A DNA stretch of 64,000 nucleotides, taken from NCBI GenBank assembly GCA_015068325.1, contig SVKQ01000015.1:1-64000 (forward strand), in the 5' to 3' direction. The stretch comes from Oscillospiraceae bacterium (GTDB lineage: Bacteria; Bacillota; Clostridia; Oscillospirales; Oscillospiraceae). Shown piece after piece: positions 51,956 through 59,864 of this stretch (position 1 is its first letter; each line of letters begins with the position of its first letter). Below the pieces are notes generated by a model that saw only the letters and a list, made by a program, of their open reading frames with translations, searched no databases and had not been told where the DNA came from. A program made the translations under genes and the position numbers.

Positions 51956-53116
51956 TCAGCCGCGCAGCTCCATCAGCTTCTGCTTCAGCTCGCCCTCGAT
52001 GCGACCCAGCTCCACCTCGGCCGCCTTGCGCTTCTCGGCACCCTGGCGCTGGATCTCCAGCACCTCATCCAGTGTGGAGATCAGCTGCTGGTTGGTATGC
52101 TGCAGCGTCTCGATATCCACGATGGAGCGCTCGGCCTCCTTGGCGGTGGCGATGGTGCCCATCTTCAGCTTGTCGGCGTTCTTCTTCAGCAGCTCGTTGG
52201 TCATTTCGGTGACGGCGTTCTGGGCGGCCGTGGCCTGGTGGGCATGCTCCATGCCCAGGGCCAGCACCATCTGGCTCTTCCACAGGGGGATGGTGTTCAC
52301 TAGGGAGGACTGGATCTTCTCGATCATCAGGGTGTCGTTGTTCTGCAGCAGGCGGGTCTGGGGGCCCATCTGGATGGACACCATGCGGGTCAGCTCCAGA
52401 TCGTGCAGCTTCTTCTCAAAGCGGTTGCACAGGTTGACAAAGTCGTTGTAAGCCTGGGCATCCTCGGCCAGGCCGCTCTTCTCCGCCTTCAGGCGCAGCT
52501 CCTCCAGCTCACCGGCGCGCAGCTCCTCCAGCCGCTTCTTGCCGGCCAGAATGTACATAGTCAGTTCTTTATAGTACTTCAGGTTCAGCTCATACATCTG
52601 GTCGAACATGGCCACGTCCTTGAGCAGGGTGATCTGATGATTCTCCAGATTCTGGGCGATCTTGTCCACGTTGGCCTCGACCTTGCTGTACTGGGCCTTC
52701 ATGGTCTCCAGCTTGTTGACACTCCTCTTGAACAGACCGGCCAGGCCCTTCTTCTCCTCGCCGCCGAAGCCCTTCAGCTCCACCACCAGCTGGCTCAGAT
52801 CCTGACCGATCTCGCCCAGGTCCTTGTTGCGGACGTTGTTCAGGGCATTCTCCGAGAAGCCGGCCACGCTCTTCTGCGCGGCGGCGCCGTACTGCAGGAT
52901 CATATTGGTGTCGCGGATATCGATCTTATGGGAGAATTCCTCCACCGCTTTCCGCTCTTCCTCGGTCAGCAGCTTCTCATCCATCTCCACCGGCTCGATC
53001 TTCTTCTCCTCCACCTGGGGCATTTCCGGGGCTTCCGGCGTCAGGGTCAGCTCGGGGATCTCAACGGCAGTGGCAGTGGGCTCCAGGGTCAGTTCGGGCG
53101 TCATGTTGTCAGTCAT
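51956..53116 (-). CDS. telA: TelA/toxic anion resistance family protein
   Basis: The 386-residue protein is an almost wholly helical TelA family member. After an acidic lead (1-50) it shows GFSENALNNVRNKDLGE, KKGLAGLFKRSVNKLETMK and the conserved block SLVNTIPLWKSQMVLALG near residue 275. It was named for tellurite resistance but now is seen as an envelope-stress protein. The start at 53116 follows AAAGGAA. It lies between XpaC-like and TPM genes. Confidence 0.92.
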   Translation of the reverse strand: MTDNMTPELTLEPTATAVEIPELTLTPEAPEMPQVEEKKIEPVEMDEKLLTEEERKAVEEFSHKIDIRDTNMILQYGAAAQKSVAGFSENALNNVRNKDLGEIGQDLSQLVVELKGFGGEEKKGLAGLFKRSVNKLETMKAQYSKVEANVDKIAQNLENHQITLLKDVAMFDQMYELNLKYYKELTMYILAGKKRLEELRAGELEELRLKAEKSGLAEDAQAYNDFVNLCNRFEKKLHDLELTRMVSIQMGPQTRLLQNNDTLMIEKIQSSLVNTIPLWKSQMVLALGMEHAHQATAAQNAVTEMTNELLKKNADKLKMGTIATAKEAERSIVDIETLQHTNQQLISTLDEVLEIQRQGAEKRKAAEVELGRIEGELKQKLMELRG

Positions 53117-53174
53117 GATGATCGTTCCTTTCTTGTGTTGTATATATGTGTATGTTATTTGCTTGCTCACCTGT

Positions 53175-53939
53175 TTACAGCTCCAGCTGGATGCCCTCGG
53201 CCAGCTCCTCTTCGATGGTCTTTGGCTCGGTCTGCGGCCGGGCTTCCGGCGCGTGCTCCTGCTGAGTCTGCTGCTGGGTCTGCTGCTGGACCTCCTTTTG
53301 GGTCTGGTGGATGGGGTCTTCGCTGAAGCCCTCCCGGGCCATCATGTTCTCCAGCACGACGATGTCGGTGGAGATATCCAGCGCCTGGTCGCCGAACAGG
53401 CTGTCCAACTGCTTTTCAAAGGCGGCCACGATGCTGTCCATGATGCCCTCCACACCCTTCTTGGTGGTGCTGATGTTTTCGCCCTCCACGCCTTGGGAAT
53501 CCATGCGGTCATAGGCGTTCAGCAGCTTCAGCGTCGTGGGCAGGTAGTAGTTCATGAACTTGCGGATCTGGGGCAGCTTCTTTGGCTCGGCCTCCACCTG
53601 GCGGAAGATCTTGCCGCTGACCTCCTCCAGCTTGACGATGTCGGCGCTGATCTTCTCGTCGTCGATGCTGTCGTCCAGCCGCTTCAGCTCCTCGATGGCC
53701 TGACGGCCCTCGGCCAGCATCTGGTCCAGTTCCTCATTGCCGGTGGTCTCCGGCTCCTCGGGGACCTCCTCTACGATGTCCTTGCAGAGGCTCCCGGCGA
53801 CAAGGCCCACCACGCCCGCCGCCACAGCGGCGATGATAAAGTGGGACACCCGGTACAGGGGGAACAGCAGGGCGTACAGCAGCCACACCACGGCTGTGGC
53901 GTAGATGGGGATCACCGATTTGCGCACGATCTTTTTCAT
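53175..53939 (-). CDS. XpaC-like membrane protein (5-bromo-4-chloroindolyl phosphate hydrolysis family)
   Basis: The 254-residue protein has two membrane spans (about residues 9-27 and 32-52) and a helical domain with KLPQIRKFMNYYLPTTLKLL and YDRMDSQGVEG, which are XpaC family hallmarks. The C-terminus is Gln-rich (QQQTQQQTQQE). XpaC and TelA are a common gene pair; a role in envelope stress is likely. A perfect TTGACC-17-TATAAT promoter precedes it and would drive the XpaC-TelA-TPM set. Confidence 0.88.
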   Translation of the reverse strand: MKKIVRKSVIPIYATAVVWLLYALLFPLYRVSHFIIAAVAAGVVGLVAGSLCKDIVEEVPEEPETTGNEELDQMLAEGRQAIEELKRLDDSIDDEKISADIVKLEEVSGKIFRQVEAEPKKLPQIRKFMNYYLPTTLKLLNAYDRMDSQGVEGENISTTKKGVEGIMDSIVAAFEKQLDSLFGDQALDISTDIVVLENMMAREGFSEDPIHQTQKEVQQQTQQQTQQEHAPEARPQTEPKTIEEELAEGIQLEL

Positions 53940-53982
53940 TCTGTTGCCTCCGTTCACGGGCATATGGGCCCATACTGCGTAC

Positions 53983-54011
53983 ATTATAACGCCTGTTGGC
54001 GGGTCGGTCAA
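53983..54011 (-). promoter_or_regulatory. Promoter of the XpaC-TelA-TPM operon
   Basis: Minus-strand TTGACC (54006-54011), 17 bp, TATAAT (53983-53988). Confidence 0.8.
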
Positions 54012-54178
54012 GAAAAAGCGCATGACTTTTGTGGTAAATCAACCGATACCGATGCGCCCCGTCCTTTTCTCCTCATTTTCCCGTATGGTGGTGCGCTGCA
54101 GGCCGTTCGCGGTGCGGTCTCTGTTTGTCCTCTGCAAATTCCACCGGCGGATCCGCATAATTTTGTACAGGTTGCCCA

Positions 54179-54207
54179 TTGACTATCTTTCTTTTATCAT
54201 TTAAAGT
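54179..54207 (+). promoter_or_regulatory. Promoter of the attenuated ABC importer operon
   Basis: TTGACT (54179-54184), 17 bp, TAAAGT (54202-54207). The leader peptide starts about 38 bp downstream. No gene is seen between 54012 and 54178. Confidence 0.65.
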
Positions 54208-54251
54208 GATATCAACTTACACTACGCCGCCGGCAGAAAGGAGTTCCCGAC

Positions 54252-54356
54252 ATGAGCGCAGCGATCCGTTCCACCTGTCATACCGCCCCGGGTGTCTCCT
54301 ATTTCTCCTTTAGCCGGGCCTGCAACTATTTTGCAGGCCTTTTCGTGCTGAATTAG
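54252..54356 (+). CDS. Phe/Tyr-rich leader peptide, 34 aa
   Basis: The frame starts behind AGAAAGGAG and has four Phe and two Tyr in its second half (residues 17-31: YFSFSRACNYFAGLF) and no Trp. Its stop codon (54354-54356) lies 4 nt before the first arm of a possible antiterminator. It thus looks like a leader peptide that senses charged Phe/Tyr tRNA. No function as a protein is implied. Confidence 0.65.
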   Translation: MSAAIRSTCHTAPGVSYFSFSRACNYFAGLFVLN

Positions 54357-54446
54357 GAGCGCTGTCCGGCTTACCGGTTGGTCTGCTTTCGCCATAAGGG
54401 CGATCAGATAGAGAGGTCCTGCCGACAGCGGGATCTCTCGTTTTTT
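54317..54446 (+). promoter_or_regulatory. Transcription attenuator of the ABC importer
   Basis: A hairpin within the leader frame (54317-54325 with 54331-54339) is followed by an antiterminator arm at 54360-54370. That arm can pair with 54421-54430, which is part of the terminator at 54411-54439 (12-bp stem with G-U pairs, then T6 at 54441-54446). The two structures cannot form together. A ribosome at the leader stop would cover the antiterminator arm and favour the terminator; one stalled at Phe/Tyr codons would not. No T-box core sequence is present. Confidence 0.65.
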
Positions 54447-54471
54447 ATGATCCGTTTGGAGGGATATCGTC

Positions 54472-55437
54472 ATGAAAAAAGTTTTTGCTCTTCTCTGCGC
54501 GCTCTGTTTGCTCTCTTCTCTTGTCGCCTGCGGTGGCACCGGGGGCAGCGGCGGCGACAAAAGCACCTACACGGTAGGCGTATGCCAGTTGGCCCAGCAC
54601 GTAGCGCTGGACGCCGCCACCCAGGGCTTTCAGGACGCTCTGAACGACCTGCTGCCCGACCGGGTCAAGATCGAGGTGCAGAACGCCTCCGGTGAGGCCA
54701 ACAACTGCTCCACCATCATCAACGGCTTTGTCTCCGACGGGGTAGACCTGATCATGGCCAACGCCACACCCGCTCTGACGGCCGCCGCCTCTGCCACCGA
54801 CAAGATTCCCATCTTGGGCACCTCCATCACCGCCTACGGCGTGGCGCTGGATCTGGAGGACTACAACGGCACCGTGGGCGGCAACATCTCCGGCACCTCC
54901 GATCTGGCGGATCTGGAGAAACAGGCCCAGATGGTGAAAGACTGGTTCCCCGAGGCCAAAACAGTGGGGTTGCTGTACTGCTCCTCTGAGGCCAACAGTC
55001 TCTATCAGGTGGAAGAGATGACCCGCCATCTCACCGCCCTGGGCTACGCCTGCCAGCCCTTCACCTTCACCGACAGCAACGACGTCACCTCTGTGGCCCA
55101 GGCCGCCTGTGATGCCTGCGATGTGATCTACATCCCCACCGACAACACCGCCGCCACCAACGCCGAGGCTATCGCCAACGTGGTGCTGCCGGCCGGCGTG
55201 CCTGTGGCTGCCGGTGAGGAGGGTATCTGTGCCAGCTGCGGTGTATGCACGCTGTCCATCAGCTACTATGACCTGGGCTACACCACCGGCGAGATGGCCG
55301 CCAAGGTGCTGACCGGCGAGGCCGACATCTCCCAGATGGCCATCCAGTACACCGATGCCACCCCCAAGTACAACGCCGCCAACTGCGAGGCGCTCCATAT
55401 CACCCCCGTGGACGGCTATGAGGCCATCAAGGGCTGA
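54472..55437 (+). CDS. ABC importer substrate-binding lipoprotein (TrpX-like)
   Basis: The 321-residue protein begins with a lipoprotein signal (LLSSLVACGG; Cys about residue 20) and continues as an ABC_sub_bind-type binding protein with SGEANNCSTIINGFVSDGVD and VGLLYCSSEANSLYQVEEM. Family members bind aromatic amino acids in several Firmicutes. It is first in a binding protein-permease-ATPase operon behind a Phe/Tyr-rich leader, so Phe or Tyr is the likely ligand, an inference. Confidence 0.85.
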   Translation: MKKVFALLCALCLLSSLVACGGTGGSGGDKSTYTVGVCQLAQHVALDAATQGFQDALNDLLPDRVKIEVQNASGEANNCSTIINGFVSDGVDLIMANATPALTAAASATDKIPILGTSITAYGVALDLEDYNGTVGGNISGTSDLADLEKQAQMVKDWFPEAKTVGLLYCSSEANSLYQVEEMTRHLTALGYACQPFTFTDSNDVTSVAQAACDACDVIYIPTDNTAATNAEAIANVVLPAGVPVAAGEEGICASCGVCTLSISYYDLGYTTGEMAAKVLTGEADISQMAIQYTDATPKYNAANCEALHITPVDGYEAIKG

Positions 55438-55494
55438 GGTGGTTCATGTGACCGTACATCGTTCCTACCGATCACGTCAAAAGGAGATCTTCTC

Positions 55495-56421
55495 ATGAGC
55501 TTCTTCGCCTCTCTCCTCAATGCCGCACCCGGCGCCGTGGCCCAGGGCCTGATCTGGGGTCTGATGGCCATCGGCGTCTACATCACCTTCCGGGTGCTGG
55601 ATGTGGCCGACCTGACAGTGGACGGCTCCATCGCCGCCGGCGGCGCCGTGTGCGTCATGCTGATCCGGGCCGGCTGGGACCCCTGGCTGGCCATGGCCTG
55701 TGCCTTCCTGACCGGGCTGTTGGCCGGTTGCGTCACCGGGCTGCTCATCGGCTTCTGCGGTATCCCGGCGATTCTGGCCGGCATACTGACCCAGCTGGCC
55801 CTGTACTCCGTCAACCTGCGCATTCTGGGTGGTAAGGCCAACCAGGCTGTGGGCGTGGACAAGTATCCGCTGGCCGTCTCCCAGCGTTTTGTTCGCGATG
55901 CAGGGCTGCACAATCCCCTTCTGTTGCTGATGCTGGCGGCGCTGGTGCTGATCCTGTTGCTGTACTGGTTCTTCGGCACCGAGCGAGGCTGTGCCATTCG
56001 CGCTACCGGTGCCAACGGGCACATGGCCCGGGCCCAGGGCATCGACACCCGCCGCTGCACTATCATCGGGCTGATGCTCTCCAACGGGCTGGTAGCGCTG
56101 TCCGGCGCTTTCCTGGCCCAGTACCAGGGCTCTGCCGACGTCAACATGGGCCGCGGCGCCATCGTCATCGGTCTGGCTGCCGTCATCATCGGCGAGGTGC
56201 TGCTGGGCAAACTGTTTCGGAACTTTGCGCTGAAGCTGGCCGCCGTGGTGGTCGGCTCTATCCTCTACTACATCGTGCTGCAGATCGTGCTGCAGCTGGG
56301 TCTCAACACCAACGATCTGAAGCTGCTGTCGGCCGCCATCGTGGCGCTGTTCCTGGCGCTGCCCCATTGGCAGAGCCACATCGTCGGCAAAAATGGAAAG
56401 GAGGCGCGTCGTCGTGCTTGA
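55495..56421 (+). CDS. ABC importer permease (TrpY-like)
   Basis: The 308-residue protein has eight or nine membrane spans of the branched-chain/ribose-type permease family (VADLTVDGSIAAGGAVCVM and the EAA-like region ALRATGANGHMARAQG seen as AIRATGANGHMARAQGIDT). It should form the channel for the binding protein encoded before it. The stop overlaps the ATPase start by 8 bp. Confidence 0.88.
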   Translation: MSFFASLLNAAPGAVAQGLIWGLMAIGVYITFRVLDVADLTVDGSIAAGGAVCVMLIRAGWDPWLAMACAFLTGLLAGCVTGLLIGFCGIPAILAGILTQLALYSVNLRILGGKANQAVGVDKYPLAVSQRFVRDAGLHNPLLLLMLAALVLILLLYWFFGTERGCAIRATGANGHMARAQGIDTRRCTIIGLMLSNGLVALSGAFLAQYQGSADVNMGRGAIVIGLAAVIIGEVLLGKLFRNFALKLAAVVVGSILYYIVLQIVLQLGLNTNDLKLLSAAIVALFLALPHWQSHIVGKNGKEARRRA

Positions 56422-57208
56422 AGTGAAGGGCATTTGCAAGACCTTCTTCCCCGGCACCGTCAATGAGAAGACGGCGCTGCAGAGCGTGGACCTGACGCTG
56501 CGGGACGGGGATTTCGTCACCGTCATCGGCGGCAACGGCGCCGGCAAGTCCACCCTGCTGAACGTGGTAGCCGGCACACTGACGGCGGACAGCGGCAGCG
56601 TGATCCTGGACGGCAGGGACATCACCCGTCTGCCGGAGCACCGCCGGGCCCCCTATCTGGGCCGGGTGTTCCAGGACCCCATGATGGGCACCGCCCCCAA
56701 CATGATGATTGAAGAGAATCTGGCCCTGGCCGCCCGCCGCGGGCGGCGGCGCACGCTCCGCTGGGGCATCTCCCGGGCGGAGCGAGAGCTATACCGCCAG
56801 CTGCTGCGGCAGCTGGATCTGGGGCTGGAGGACCGGCTCACCGCTCGGGCAGGCCTGCTCTCCGGCGGACAGCGCCAGGCGCTGACGCTGCTGATGGCCT
56901 CCATGCAGCAGCCGAAGCTGCTGCTGCTGGATGAGCACACTGCCGCCCTGGACCCACGCACCGCCGCCAAGGTGCTGGAGCTGTCCGACCGCATCGTGTC
57001 GGAGCACCAGCTCACCACCATGATGGTGACCCACAACATGAAGGACGCCATCGCCCATGGAAACCGCCTCATCATGATGCACGACGGCCGCGTGGTGCTG
57101 GACATCAGCGGCGAGGAGAAGTCGCGCCTAACTGTGCCGGACCTGCTGACACTATTCAACCGGGTCAGCGGCAGCGAGGAGAGCAGCGACAAGCTGCTGC
57201 TGTCCTGA
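56414..57208 (+). CDS. ABC importer ATPase
   Basis: The 264-residue ATPase has Walker A GGNGAGKSTLLN (about residues 38-49), signature LLSGGQRQALTLLM, Walker B LLLLDEHTAALD and the switch His in MMVTHNMKDA. I chose the GTG at 56414, because AAAGGAGG lies 9 bp upstream, and the in-frame ATG at 56393 precedes that site. It is coupled to the permease by overlap and followed by a strong bidirectional terminator. Confidence 0.92.
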   Translation: MLEVKGICKTFFPGTVNEKTALQSVDLTLRDGDFVTVIGGNGAGKSTLLNVVAGTLTADSGSVILDGRDITRLPEHRRAPYLGRVFQDPMMGTAPNMMIEENLALAARRGRRRTLRWGISRAERELYRQLLRQLDLGLEDRLTARAGLLSGGQRQALTLLMASMQQPKLLLLDEHTAALDPRTAAKVLELSDRIVSEHQLTTMMVTHNMKDAIAHGNRLIMMHDGRVVLDISGEEKSRLTVPDLLTLFNRVSGSEESSDKLLLS

Positions 57209-57214
57209 AAACAC

Positions 57215-57254
57215 AAAAAAGCACCGCGGAGAACCATCTGTTCTCCGCGGTGTT
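57215..57254. terminator. Bidirectional terminator between the ABC operon and the MATE gene
   Basis: Perfect 13-bp stem caccgcggagaac/gttctccgcggtg (57222-57252) with A/T flanks. Confidence 0.9.
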
Positions 57255-57267
57255 CTTATTGTATTTG

Positions 57268-58629
57268 TTACAGCAGTTCCGGACGAGCGACCTTCTGCCA
57301 GTCGATACGGAAATAAAAGACGGCAAAGACCACACAGCTGGCCAGCCACGTGAGGGGATAGGCGGTGAAGATCACCAGCACGGAGCGGTAATACTGCAGC
57401 GCCACCGTGATGTAGGCCACCCGCAGCAGGCACCAGCAGCCCAGCATGGTATACATGGGGACCTGCGCCCTCCCAATGCCCCGCATCACAGCGGAGATGG
57501 CGTGAGCCATGGCCAGGGCGAAGAAGAAAAACGCCTCCGTACGGGCCGCCTGCACCCCCACGGCGATCACCTCCGGATCGTCGTTGAACAGGGCAATGGC
57601 ATAGGGTGCCAGCAGGAAGATCAGCCCACCGATGGCCTCCGCCAGCAGCATCGCGGACACCACGCCGAACCGGGCGCCCTGCCGGGCCCGCTCGTGCTTG
57701 CCCGCTCCCAGGTTCTGGCCGATAAAGGTGGTCAATGCCATGGAGAAAGCGGTGATGGGCAGGAAGGTAAACCCCTCCACCTTGCTGTAGGCGCCGTGGC
57801 CTGCCATCACACTGTCTCCGAAGGTGTTGATATTGCTCTGCACCACCACGTTGGCGATGGCGATGATGGAGTTCTGCACGCCGGCGGGAATGCCCTGGCT
57901 GACGATGAGCCGCAGCTGCTTCCGGTCGAACCGGATACTGCGCAGATGCAGCCGACAGGGCTCCTCCATCCGCATCAGCCGGCGGGCACACAGCACCGCG
58001 CTGAGACACTGGCTGATAACGGTGGCCGTGGCCGCGCCCGCCACACCCATATCCAGCGCGCCCACAAAGAGCAGATCCAGCGCGATGTTGGTCACCGACG
58101 CGACGATCAGAAAGAGCAGCGGCGTCCGGCTGTCCCCGACGGCCCGCATGATACCCGTAAAAGTATTGTACAGCACGGAGGCCAGGCTGCCGGCAAAGAA
58201 GATGCGGAAATACTGGATGGACAGCGGCAGCACGTTTTCGGGCGTACGCATCCACACCAGGATCTGCGGTGTAAAGGTCATGCCCGCCACCGTCAGCAGT
58301 ATGCCACACACGCAGCCAAAGGCCACATTTGTGTGGATGGCCGCCTCCAGCCGCTCGGTGTCCTTGCCGCCGAACCAGCGGCTGATGATCACGCCGGCGC
58401 CCATGGACAGGCCGACGAAGAAGGAGATCATCATAAAGATCAGGTTGCCGCTGCTGGCCACGGCGGCCAGCGCGTCCTTGCCGGCGAAGCGGCCTACCAC
58501 AATGCTGTCAAAGGTGTTGTACAGCTGTTGGAACAGATTGCCCAGCAGCACGGGCACGGCGAAGCTGACCATGTGCCGCCAGATCGAGCCCTCCGTCATA
58601 TCCACTGTCCGCGACACGCCGCGTTTCAT
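57268..58629 (-). CDS. MATE family efflux transporter
   Basis: The 453-residue protein has 12 membrane spans in two halves and MATE motifs: SFAVPVLLGNLFQQLYNTFD at the start, VGRFAGKDALAAVASSGN, and in the second half GQNLGAGKHERARQGARFG. It should export drugs or metabolites in exchange for Na+ or H+. It has its own TTGACC-18-TATAAT promoter (58666-58695). Confidence 0.93.
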   Translation of the reverse strand: MKRGVSRTVDMTEGSIWRHMVSFAVPVLLGNLFQQLYNTFDSIVVGRFAGKDALAAVASSGNLIFMMISFFVGLSMGAGVIISRWFGGKDTERLEAAIHTNVAFGCVCGILLTVAGMTFTPQILVWMRTPENVLPLSIQYFRIFFAGSLASVLYNTFTGIMRAVGDSRTPLLFLIVASVTNIALDLLFVGALDMGVAGAATATVISQCLSAVLCARRLMRMEEPCRLHLRSIRFDRKQLRLIVSQGIPAGVQNSIIAIANVVVQSNINTFGDSVMAGHGAYSKVEGFTFLPITAFSMALTTFIGQNLGAGKHERARQGARFGVVSAMLLAEAIGGLIFLLAPYAIALFNDDPEVIAVGVQAARTEAFFFFALAMAHAISAVMRGIGRAQVPMYTMLGCWCLLRVAYITVALQYYRSVLVIFTAYPLTWLASCVVFAVFYFRIDWQKVARPELL

Positions 58630-58665
58630 CCGCCTCGCCTCCCCTCTGTCTTGGTCGCAAGGCCC

Positions 58666-58695
58666 ATTATACTGTCACCCCGCCACGCAGGTCAA
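58666..58695 (-). promoter_or_regulatory. Promoter of the MATE gene
   Basis: Minus-strand TTGACC (58690-58695), 18 bp, TATAAT (58666-58671). Confidence 0.7.
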
Positions 58696-58705
58696 GAGCT
58701 TGGTG

Positions 58706-58732
58706 AAAAAAAGAAGGGCGGTCCCGCCCTTC
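58706..58732 (-). terminator. Terminator after the DUF5655 gene
   Basis: Stem gaagggcg/cgcccttc with a T7 run on the minus strand, just ahead of the MATE promoter. Confidence 0.8.
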
Positions 58733-58750
58733 CGATATTTTCCATCCCGC

Positions 58751-59131
58751 TCATCGCTTGGACGCCGCAAATGCGGCAGCCTCCCGGAGCCAGCCCATCA
58801 GATCGCCATCGATCTCGATCGGGTCGGCCAGCGTGACGTGGTGGGTCCATCGGCCAGGGTACGGCTCTGCGGCCGCGTCGATCCGCGGCGAGTCCACCCG
58901 GCGGCCCAGGCCAAAGGTGACGACGATGTAGTCCTCAGGCCGCTCTGCCTTCCGCCGTACCTTTGCAAAGGAGACGCAGGCAAACATGCGGTGCCGGTAG
59001 AAGGAGATCTGCGTCTTCTGCACCCTGACCTCAACATCCGCCGCATCTGCCAGCAGCCGCTCCCGGAACGCCTCATAGAGCGGCAGCACCGCCAGATGAC
59101 CGTTGAAGAAAAACAGTTCCCGTTCATCCAT
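58751..59131 (-). CDS. DUF5655 domain protein
   Basis: The 126-residue protein matches my knowledge of DUF5655: LPLYEAFRERLLA, VEVRVQKTQISFYRHRMFAC and the C-terminal WTHHVTLADPIEID region. The family is often found with DUF4287 or alone, and its function is unknown, possibly nucleic-acid related. No signal peptide or membrane span is seen. Confidence 0.72.
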   Translation of the reverse strand: MDERELFFFNGHLAVLPLYEAFRERLLADAADVEVRVQKTQISFYRHRMFACVSFAKVRRKAERPEDYIVVTFGLGRRVDSPRIDAAAEPYPGRWTHHVTLADPIEIDGDLMGWLREAAAFAASKR

Positions 59132-59267
59132 GTTGTCCCCCCCCTGCCTGTTTTCGGTGTTATACTATATACTACACGGCAGCAGAACGCACAGCCTGCG
59201 TTTCGTGACCATACTCTGCGGAAAAACAGGATTTCTCTTCTTTGGCATCCGTGTATGGTACTGCGTC

Positions 59268-59309
59268 AAAAAAGAGGCGGGATGCCCATTGTGCATCCCG
59301 CCTCTTTTT
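59268..59309. terminator. Terminator downstream of the tRNA-Ser pair
   Basis: Stem aaagaggcgggatgc/gcatcccgcctcttt with runs of A on the left and T on the right; it ends the minus-strand tRNA transcript. Confidence 0.88.
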
Positions 59310-59311
59310 GG

Positions 59312-59402
59312 CGCAGAAGGAGGGATTTGAACCCTCGCGGCGCTTTTTACACACCCTACTCCCTTAGCAGGGGAGCCCCTTCGGCCACTTGGGTACTTCT
59401 GC
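59312..59402 (-). tRNA. tRNA-Ser (GCT)
   Basis: A 91-nt class II tRNA with a seven-bp acceptor stem (GCAGAAG/CTTCTGC), anticodon loop CTGCTAA (anticodon GCT), a long variable arm and GGTTCAAATCC T-arm. The discriminator G fits tRNA-Ser. CCA is not encoded. Confidence 0.93.
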
Positions 59403-59429
59403 ATAGCCGAAACGTGTTATAAAATCTGG

Positions 59430-59514
59430 CGGAGAGAGTGGGATTCGAACCCACGGATGCTTTCACATCGCCGGTTTTCAAGACCGGTGCTTTCGACCAC
59501 TCAGCCATCTCTCC
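59430..59514 (-). tRNA. tRNA-Ser (TGA)
   Basis: An 85-nt class II tRNA: acceptor GGAGAGA/TCTCTCC, anticodon loop CTTGAAA (anticodon TGA), long variable arm and GGTTCGAATCC T-arm, discriminator G. It is first in the minus-strand tRNA-Ser pair. Confidence 0.94.
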
Positions 59515-59551
59515 GTGTGCAAAAGCAGATCCGCTCCCAAACGCAGTTCAT

Positions 59552-59580
59552 ATAGTAACACATCCGATGTGGGTTGTCAA
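59552..59580 (-). promoter_or_regulatory. Promoter of the tRNA-Ser pair
   Basis: Minus-strand TTGACA (59575-59580), 17 bp, TACTAT (59552-59557). Confidence 0.75.
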
Positions 59581-59622
59581 CCGGAAACCTGCCGGTGGAA
59601 ATGAAAAAAAACAAATTAGGGG

Positions 59623-59651
59623 TTGAAAAAAGGTAAAAGGTGTGGTATAGT
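59623..59651 (+). promoter_or_regulatory. Promoter of tRNA-Pro
   Basis: TTGAAA (59623-59628), 17 bp, TATAGT (59646-59651). Confidence 0.75.
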
Positions 59652-59684
59652 AATCAAGCTGATTTAGTCAGCATAATTTCATAT

Positions 59685-59761
59685 CCGGGTGTGGCGAAGT
59701 TTGGTATCGCGCTTGAATGGGGTTCAAGAGGCCTCGAGTTCGAATCTCGACACTCGGACCA
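59685..59761 (+). tRNA. tRNA-Pro (GGG)
   Basis: A 77-nt tRNA with acceptor CCGGGTG/CACTCGG, D-arm GCGA...TCGC, anticodon loop ATGGGGT (anticodon GGG), T-arm with GTTCGAATC and encoded ACCA end. Confidence 0.94.
59724..59761. other. Probable attachment site of the integrated element in the tRNA-Pro 3-prime part
   Basis: A tyrosine integrase gene pointing toward the tRNA lies 104 bp away. Tyrosine recombinases of this type commonly use the T-arm and acceptor end of a tRNA gene as core, which keeps the tRNA whole. The second copy would lie beyond the right edge, so the core length is not known. Confidence 0.45.
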
Positions 59762-59767
59762 TTGGGG

Positions 59768-59801
59768 AAGTCCCGTAACCGTTGTGGTTACGGGACTTTT
59801 T
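59768..59801 (+). terminator. Terminator after tRNA-Pro
   Basis: Stem aagtcccgtaacc/ggttacgggactt with T5. Confidence 0.9.
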
Positions 59802-59864
59802 CATATGCCCCGATTTTTTTATCCTTTATTTTGTCCTTATTTTTCATTTTTTGGCCTTATTGCA

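Noticed and set aside
54190..54470. T-box riboswitch before the ABC importer
   Set aside because: The conserved GGGTGGNACC core is absent; the leader-peptide model explains the region better.
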